Of a DNA stretch of 64,000 nt, positions 63,303-64,000 are shown in pieces; the stretch's first letter is position 1, and each line of letters begins with the position of its first letter. The position numbers were made by a program, and so were the translations under genes. Below the pieces are notes generated by a model, which was not told the DNA's origin, searched no databases, and saw only the letters and a list, made by a program, of their open reading frames with translations. This DNA comes from Syngnathus acus (taxonomy: Eukaryota > Chordata > Actinopteri > Syngnathiformes > Syngnathidae): positions 9,612,501-9,676,500 of the forward strand of contig NC_051099.1 of the NCBI RefSeq assembly GCF_901709675.1, in the 5' to 3' direction.

Positions 63303-64000
63303 AGAGCTTCACTAAGTCTAAGCACTCTGGCCAAGATCTGCCTGTTGTTTCCATGCATTTTTTCAACCTGCTTTTGATAGTATAGTTTGCTCGTTCAACC
63401 AGGCCAGTGCTGGAAGGGTGCCAAGCGCAGTGGTTTTTTTAACGTTATCCCAAGGTGTACAGCCATGTTCTGTACAACTTGGTTCACAGTGTGGACCATT
63501 GTCACTGTAAATGGTTTGGGGGATGCCATGAGTCGGTATGATGGCTTTGCAAATGGCTTTTGCCACTGTTAAGGCATCTGCACGTTTAGATGGAACTATT
63601 TCCACCCATTTGGAAAATGCATCAATCATCACTAGGCAGTATTTGTGAGGTCCACTTTGTGTGAGTTCAATAAAATCCATATGCATGATTTGAAATGGGT
63701 AAGACGGTTTTGGAAATGAGCCTCTCTTAGGTCTCATGTTTCCTTGTGGATTATGTTTCACACAAACGGGACATGCTTTACAAAAAATTTTTAAGTAAAC
63801 ATCTAAACCAAAGGTAGTGAATTGTTGATGTATGATGGACCTCATCCCCCCTGTCGACACATGGCAAGGCCCATGTGTCGCAATCGCTGCTGCCTTAAAA
63901 AGTGATTTTGGTAAAACAGGTTTGTCATTGATGCGGAGGATATTATCTGTATCCGCTACTGCACCTTTTGTCGTCCACATTCGTTTTTCCACCATTGGAG
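63303..64000 (-). pseudogene. Endogenous retroviral pol fragment (integrase)
   Basis: A minus-strand frame (63995-63363) reads as the integrase part of a retroviral-type pol: an HHCC-like zinc-binding segment (HVSTGG ... CKACPVC), then a core with HMDFIEL and SDNGPH, the first two acidic catalytic positions. Near 63430 the phase changes and the region with the expected third acidic residue lies in another frame, so the fragment is broken. It is cut at the left by the Tc1-like terminus and at the right by the window edge. It resembles fish gamma/epsilon-type ERVs or a chromovirus-like relative; no LTR or env is seen here. Confidence 0.75.

Overview
The window looks like a piece of a teleost fish chromosome, probably percomorph, and almost all of it is transposable-element sequence. 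The evidence is the mix of families: Rex1/Babar-like and L2-like LINEs, a Rex3/RTE-type LINE, tRNA-derived SINEs (one with the Mermaid core), Tc1-like transposons, hAT/BED-type elements and their short derivatives, LTR solo elements and a retroviral pol fragment. Coding pieces are interrupted by splice-like signals or by other transposons. Operons, rRNA genes, free-standing tRNA genes and CRISPR arrays were not seen.

Layout. 0-10 kb: MITEs with 'CGGACTATAAG' ends (called M1 here) and 'ATAATGCGC' ends (M2), a full-length Tc1-like element inserted in an M1 copy, a tRNA-SINE, degenerate LINE pieces, a hairpin minisatellite and a second truncated Tc1. 10-13 kb: a decayed hAT/BED transposase gene split by a Rex3-type LINE. 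13.5-16.6 kb: an M1 element containing an inverted M1 element, verified by its empty site. 16.6-22.5 kb: minisatellites and the only candidate host gene, three exons whose first encoded segment resembles SKA2; its introns hold an M1 element and a Mermaid-type SINE. 22.5-37.2 kb: one 0.86-kb solo LTR blown up to 14.7 kb by LINEs, solo LTR and MITE inserted inside one another; the outer 5-bp target duplication is still intact. 37.2-46.3 kb: hAT MITEs, M2 copy, a second solo LTR, SINE-in-MITE, Tc1 remnant. 46.3-49.7 kb: a LINE with an uninterrupted 992-codon ORF inside a minisatellite. 49.7-55.5 kb: duplicated unique-looking DNA plus MITEs. 55.5-63.3 kb: a Tc1-like element expanded by a hAT element and by a second copy of the LINE. 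63.3-64 kb: endogenous retroviral pol fragment.

The families feed on each other. Autonomous-type LINEs carry endonuclease and reverse transcriptase that could also move SINEs; the MITEs keep short remnants of transposase genes (first codons of BED-type and pogo-like transposases, or an acidic C-terminal tail) that point to their parents. Empty sites within the same window allow the order of many insertions to be read without outside data. Family names are from recognition of protein motifs and ends by eye; no database search was run.
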